Origin: Adhaeribacter_A terreus
Lineage (GTDB): Bacteria; Bacteroidota; Bacteroidia; Cytophagales; Hymenobacteraceae
Assembly: GCF_042657365.1 (NCBI RefSeq)
Contig: NZ_JBHSKT010000008.1
Coordinates: 133,768 to 197,767 of the forward strand
Length of the DNA stretch: 64,000 nucleotides
Direction of reading: 5' to 3'
Shown: positions 60,899 through 64,000 of the stretch, one piece after another
Layout of the letters: each line of letters opens with the position of its first letter
Numbering within the stretch: position 1 is the stretch's first letter
The notes under the pieces: generated by a model
What the model was told of the DNA's origin: nothing
The model's input: only the letters and a program-made list of their open reading frames with translations
Databases searched by the model: none
Program-made: the position numbers and the translations under genes

Positions 60899-60932
60899 AA
60901 AGCAGCCCTGAAGTTTTCAGGGCTGCTTTTTT
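60897..60932 (+). terminator. Terminator after the beta-barrel gene
   Basis: AAAGCAGCCCTGAA and TTCAGGGCTGCTTT pair, followed by a T run. Confidence 0.88.
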
Positions 60933-61054
60933 ATTGGTACGCATCTTGCCACAAGCATATTAACGTTAACTTTGTCCGGTCCGGGGAGTTTTTTTTGCCC
61001 AGGCAACTATTACCCTTAAAAGATCATCTGTTAAAAAAAATAATGTACTTAGCC

Positions 61055-61552
61055 ATGAAAAAACTAATCTACGCCTGCTTGCTACTATTCGTCGTTTCCA
61101 GCTGCACCATAAACGAACATGATATGCCCGGCCCGATGGGTCCTCCGGGCCCACCCGGCAATGCCAACGTGATCAGCACCGAACACATCACCCTGAATAC
61201 CTGGCGCTACAGCAATCAATTTAACTGGTATTCCGCCGATATAAACGTGCCAGAAATATCCGCCGATATTGCCGATTTCGGTTTGGTAATGGTTTACCAG
61301 CGCATAGCCAATGGCCCCAACCCAGTCTGGATCCCGCTACCCGATACCTACGGCAACGTAACTACGAATTTCGATTTTTACCGCGGTGGCGTTACCGTTT
61401 ACAGCTTCAATGTAGATAATACCTTGCCCATTGCACCAACCGGCATGGTGGTGCGCATCGTAGTAATCCCGGATTCTTTCCGCAAAGCCAATCCGGATGC
61501 CAACTGGCAGAACTACGAAGCAACGAAGGAAATTCTGAAACTTCAGGATTAA
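61055..61552 (+). CDS. Lipoprotein with short collagen-like segment
   Basis: The 165-residue protein has a lipoprotein signal (lipobox SSC, Cys17) followed by a short Gly-X-Y stretch (MPGPMGPPGPPG) and a beta-rich domain. Collagen-like lipoproteins with this layout are common in Bacteroidota and of unknown function. I start at 61055, where the Lys-Lys signal peptide begins; 20 upstream codons are unlike protein. Confidence 0.72.
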   Translation: MKKLIYACLLLFVVSSCTINEHDMPGPMGPPGPPGNANVISTEHITLNTWRYSNQFNWYSADINVPEISADIADFGLVMVYQRIANGPNPVWIPLPDTYGNVTTNFDFYRGGVTVYSFNVDNTLPIAPTGMVVRIVVIPDSFRKANPDANWQNYEATKEILKLQD

Positions 61553-61562
61553 GTTTCCGAGA

Positions 61563-61597
61563 AAAGTCCTCCTTCGGAAGGGGTAGGGGGAGGATTT
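61563..61597. repeat. CCTCCTTCGGAAGG-type intergenic repeat
   Basis: A single AAGTCCTCCTT...GGGGGAGGA block of the CCCCCT family, in the 397-bp gap 61553-61949. Confidence 0.7.
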
Positions 61598-61671
61598 CAC
61601 GCGTTGCAGATTTTGTAATTTTAATCATTGCTTATTCTGATTTATAAATCCGAAAACTTCCTGTACCTACT

Positions 61672-61806
61672 GCTTTTTCGGATATTTTTATCCGAAAAAC
61701 TTCCTATAGCGGATTTATGAATCCGCGTTTGAAAGCATGCAAACCAATAAACGCGGGTGAGTAGACAAGAAACAGGCGGCTTCCGGATCGATAAATCCGG
61801 AAGAGC
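61672..61806. repeat. Composite ATCCG-rich repeat, copy 2
   Basis: Same series of palindromes as 15501-15634 (GCTTTTTCGGAT, GCGGATTTATGAATCCGC, GGCTTCCGGATCGATAAATC). The two copies differ at many positions, so they are old relatives. Confidence 0.7.
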
Positions 61807-61826
61807 GTTTGAAATTACTTTCCCAA

Positions 61827-61854
61827 AAAACGCTTCTTTTTTACCCTAAAAACT
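61827..61854 (+). repeat. Bipartite dispersed motif, 1-nt shorter spacing
   Basis: AAAACGCTT, 13-nt spacer, AAAACT. Confidence 0.55.
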
Positions 61855-61855
61855 C

Positions 61856-61888
61856 AAAGCAGCCCGGTTTTACGGGTTGCTTTTTTTA
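61856..61888 (+). terminator. Terminator-like hairpin upstream of the hydantoinase
   Basis: AAAGCAGCCCG pairs with CGGGTTGCTTT (one G-U pair), then a T run. Confidence 0.75.
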
Positions 61889-61949
61889 TTTGCCCATTCT
61901 TGAAAAAATCAGCACCTTTATTCCTTATACCTTAACTTCTGAAAACGCT

Positions 61950-63329
61950 ATGAGTACCCTGATAAAAAACGGCCGCATTGTAACCGCAGATTCCGATTTT
62001 ACCGCCGATCTTTTCATTGAAGGCGAAACGATCTCTCAAATTGGTAAAAACCTGAATGTAACCGCCGACGAAGTGATTGACGCAACTGGCTTAATGGTTT
62101 TCCCCGGCGGCATCGATCCGCACGTGCATTTAAGCATGCCGTTCATGGGTACTTTTTCTTCGGATGATTATACCACCGGCACCCGCGCCGCTTTGTTCGG
62201 CGGCACCACCACCGTTATCGATTTTATCCTGCAAACCCAGGGAAAATCACTGCGCCACGCCTTTGAAGAATGGAGCGGCCGCGCCAATGGCAACGCAGTC
62301 GGTGATTATTCCTTCCACATGGCCGTTACCGATTTCAACGAAACCACGAAGCCGGAAATAAAGGAAATGATAGAGGAGGGAATTACGTCTTTCAAAACCT
62401 TTATGGCTTACAAAGGCGCGTTAATGGTAGACGACCGCATGATGGTGGCCTTGATGGAAGAAGTGAAAAAACAGGGCGGCATGGTTACCACCCACGCTAC
62501 CAATGGCGACATGATCGATTACCTGGTAGCCAAAAACCTGAAAGCCGGCAATACCGCACCGTTGTATCATTATTTATCGCAGCCGGAAGTTACCGAAGCC
62601 GAAGCCAGCAACCGTTTCGCGGACATGGCCAATTACACCGGCGTTCCCGCTTACATCGTGCATTTAACCTGCGAAGGCGCCCTGAACCACGTGCGCGACG
62701 CCGGCAAACGCAACCAGAAAGTAATGGCCGAAACCTGCATCCAATACCTGACTTTAGACGCGAGTTTGTACGAAAAGAATTTTGAAGGCGCCAAATGGGT
62801 AATGAGTCCGCCGTTGCGCGAGAAAAAAGACCAGGCTGCGCTTTGGGCCGGGATAAATGCCGGTTTGCTGCAAGTGGTAGCCACCGACCATTGTCCGTTT
62901 TTCTGGGAGCAGAAGAAAATGGGCGAACACGATTTCTCGAAGATCCCGAACGGCGCGCCAGGCATTGAACACCGCGTAGAATTGCTGTTCTCGGAAGGCG
63001 TTACCAAAGGCCGGATCTCCCTGAACAAATTCGTGGAAGTGATGAGCACCAACGCCGCCAAGATCTTCGGCATGTTCCCGCAAAAAGGCTGCCTCGCCAT
63101 CGGTTCCGACGCCGACATCCTGCTCTTCGATCCGAACGAAAAACACACCATCTCCGCCCAAACCCACCACATGAACTGCGACTACTCCGCCTACGAAGGC
63201 TGGGAAGTTACCGGCAAAACCAAAACGGTATTCCTTAGAGGTAAAAAAGTAATAGCGGAAAATGAATTGCTCGCGGAGAAAGGGTATGGCAAGTTTCTGA
63301 AGCGGAATCAGGTTAATGGGGTGATTTAA
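61950..63329 (+). CDS. hydA: Dihydropyrimidinase/hydantoinase
   Basis: The 459-residue amidohydrolase opens cyclic ureides such as dihydrouracil to N-carbamoyl amino acids. Metal ligands His58 and His60 (DPHVHLSMP), the carboxylated Lys149 (GITSFKTFMAYKG), the later His motifs (TTHATNGD, YIVHLTCEGA) and Asp in ATDHCPF are all present. With mmsA, the aminotransferase and the cytosine deaminase it fits uracil/thymine breakdown; beta-ureidopropionase and dihydropyrimidine dehydrogenase are not in the window. The start at 61950 begins MSTLIKNGRIV; a 47-codon extension is not family-like. Confidence 0.93.
   Translation: MSTLIKNGRIVTADSDFTADLFIEGETISQIGKNLNVTADEVIDATGLMVFPGGIDPHVHLSMPFMGTFSSDDYTTGTRAALFGGTTTVIDFILQTQGKSLRHAFEEWSGRANGNAVGDYSFHMAVTDFNETTKPEIKEMIEEGITSFKTFMAYKGALMVDDRMMVALMEEVKKQGGMVTTHATNGDMIDYLVAKNLKAGNTAPLYHYLSQPEVTEAEASNRFADMANYTGVPAYIVHLTCEGALNHVRDAGKRNQKVMAETCIQYLTLDASLYEKNFEGAKWVMSPPLREKKDQAALWAGINAGLLQVVATDHCPFFWEQKKMGEHDFSKIPNGAPGIEHRVELLFSEGVTKGRISLNKFVEVMSTNAAKIFGMFPQKGCLAIGSDADILLFDPNEKHTISAQTHHMNCDYSAYEGWEVTGKTKTVFLRGKKVIAENELLAEKGYGKFLKRNQVNGVI
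63222..63250 (+). repeat. 29-bp bipartite dispersed motif (inside coding sequence)
   Basis: AAAACGGTA, 14-nt spacer, AAAAGT, in frame as KTVFLRGKKV near the hydantoinase C terminus. Confidence 0.7.
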
Positions 63330-63349
63330 CTAATTTAAACTATTGTGTC

Positions 63350-63910
63350 ATGAGAAGGTCTACTGTTTTAGTTTTCAGTTTATTTTTAAGCTGCTCATTA
63401 AATTTAAATGCACAAGTTAAAAATGGAGGTTTATATGATACGTATAAATCTATGCTAACAGTAGAAGATTTATTTCGCCTTCGACAAGGTAAAGAAGTTT
63501 TTTTTAAATTTATTGATGAAAGGCCAGGTTTAGCAATCAATGGAGATGTTAGAGTAATTCCGACTAAAATTCTCGGTGAATATAATTTTGTTGAAATAGG
63601 TGATTGGAAAAAAGAATATGATTTTGATTTTTCTAATTCAAATAGAGGTCATCATAAAGGCATAATAGTGTATGATAGTCTTGGTCATGTTATTTCCTCT
63701 AAAATGTATGAAAGGCTATCTGGTCAGAATCAATATTTTCTGAAAGAGGAATGGACATTGAAGGATGAAATTATTGATGGAATACCTTACCATTATTATT
63801 CAATTCAGTCGTATTACAATACAGGTGAATTATGGATTGATACTTTCCAAAGGATATTAGATTATGAGATTCCTCTTAGAAACTGTTTTAAAAGTGAATT
63901 AGCGGGATAA
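63350..63910 (+). CDS. Exported hypothetical protein, AT-rich
   Basis: The 186-residue protein has a signal peptide (about 1-21, ending LNAQ) and a mature part rich in aromatic and acidic residues (VEIGDWKKEYDFDF; YHYYSIQSYYNTGEL), which recalls MORN-type or toxin-related secreted repeats but matches no family I recognise. It is markedly AT-rich compared with the hydantoinase 20 nt upstream and may be acquired. The last 90 bases of the window beyond it hold two GTACCCA blocks (63917 on and 63969 on) but no gene. Confidence 0.65.
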   Translation: MRRSTVLVFSLFLSCSLNLNAQVKNGGLYDTYKSMLTVEDLFRLRQGKEVFFKFIDERPGLAINGDVRVIPTKILGEYNFVEIGDWKKEYDFDFSNSNRGHHKGIIVYDSLGHVISSKMYERLSGQNQYFLKEEWTLKDEIIDGIPYHYYSIQSYYNTGELWIDTFQRILDYEIPLRNCFKSELAG

Positions 63911-64000
63911 AAAAAGTACCCACTTTGGTTAAGAAAGTTATTCGACCAACTATTCAAAACCTCGGTGAGTACCCATCAAAAGAAAGAAAAACGGAAGAGA

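Noticed and set aside
62651..63172. Minus-strand open frame of 173 codons inside the hydantoinase gene
   Set aside because: Antisense shadow; the hydantoinase motifs are intact on the plus strand.
1868..63250. The bipartite motif as a set of promoters
   Set aside because: Neither strand fits the TTG-N19-23-TAnnTTTG spacing, many copies are inside genes or after stop codons, and true TAnnTTTG promoters are found separately.
1..64000. tRNA genes
   Set aside because: No cloverleaf with a TTCGAnnC arm and matching acceptor stem was recognised on either strand by eye.

Overview
The window comes from a member of the Bacteroidota, most likely order Cytophagales and perhaps near Hymenobacteraceae (an inference from gene content, not a sequence match). 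The evidence is gliding-motility genes (gldF end, gldG, gldC), two proteins with type IX secretion C-terminal signals, promoters of the Bacteroidota TAnnTTTG type, hut genes and a small SRP RNA. No rRNA, tRNA, CRISPR array, prophage or complete transposase was seen.

Layout. 1-7.6 kb: gldF/gldG, a DUF4340-type protein, dnaN, an AT-rich lipoprotein, small hypotheticals, an exported endonuclease/phosphatase-family protein and gldC. 7.6-17.3 kb (minus strand): a Spy-like protein, hutI, dcd, a membrane protein of unknown role, hemL, an LpoA-like TPR lipoprotein-type protein and guaA. 17.4-20.6 kb (plus strand): SRP RNA, a transaldolase-family enzyme, ftsE and a glycosyltransferase. 20.7-37.3 kb: a large surface-glycan locus built round a pseudaminic-type nonulosonic acid pathway (pseB, pseC, an aldo/keto reductase, an SDR, a NeuB-SpsF fusion, a PseG-GNAT fusion, pseI), followed by a capsule-type transferase, a polysaccharide deacetylase-like protein and a Wzx-like flippase, with GT61 and GT4 enzymes at its edge. 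37.4-53.7 kb: ffh, guanine deaminase, a four-CHRD secreted protein, pdhB, an OmpA/TPR lipoprotein, ybaB, a secreted gliding-type protein, hutH and hisS. 53.8-63.3 kb: a fungal-type cytosine deaminase, mmsA, a class III aminotransferase and a hydantoinase, which together suggest reductive pyrimidine breakdown. They are interrupted by a putative metal-related trio (58.6-60.9 kb).

The most striking signal is not a gene. A 29-bp bipartite motif (AAAACGSTA, then a 14-nt spacer usually starting with a T-rich run, then AAAAST) recurs nearly 60 times in 64 kb, on both strands, with almost invariant spacing. About 37 copies are intergenic, many abutting stop codons or sharing stems of intrinsic terminators, and about 22 lie inside genes. 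Several occur as inverted pairs. This distribution resembles DNA uptake sequences of Pasteurellaceae and Neisseria, although I know of no such signal in Bacteroidota. Other repeats include G/C-rich foldbacks (CCCCCT-type), CGTCATCC-type foldbacks, a 76-bp-arm inverted repeat, and a 135-bp block present twice.
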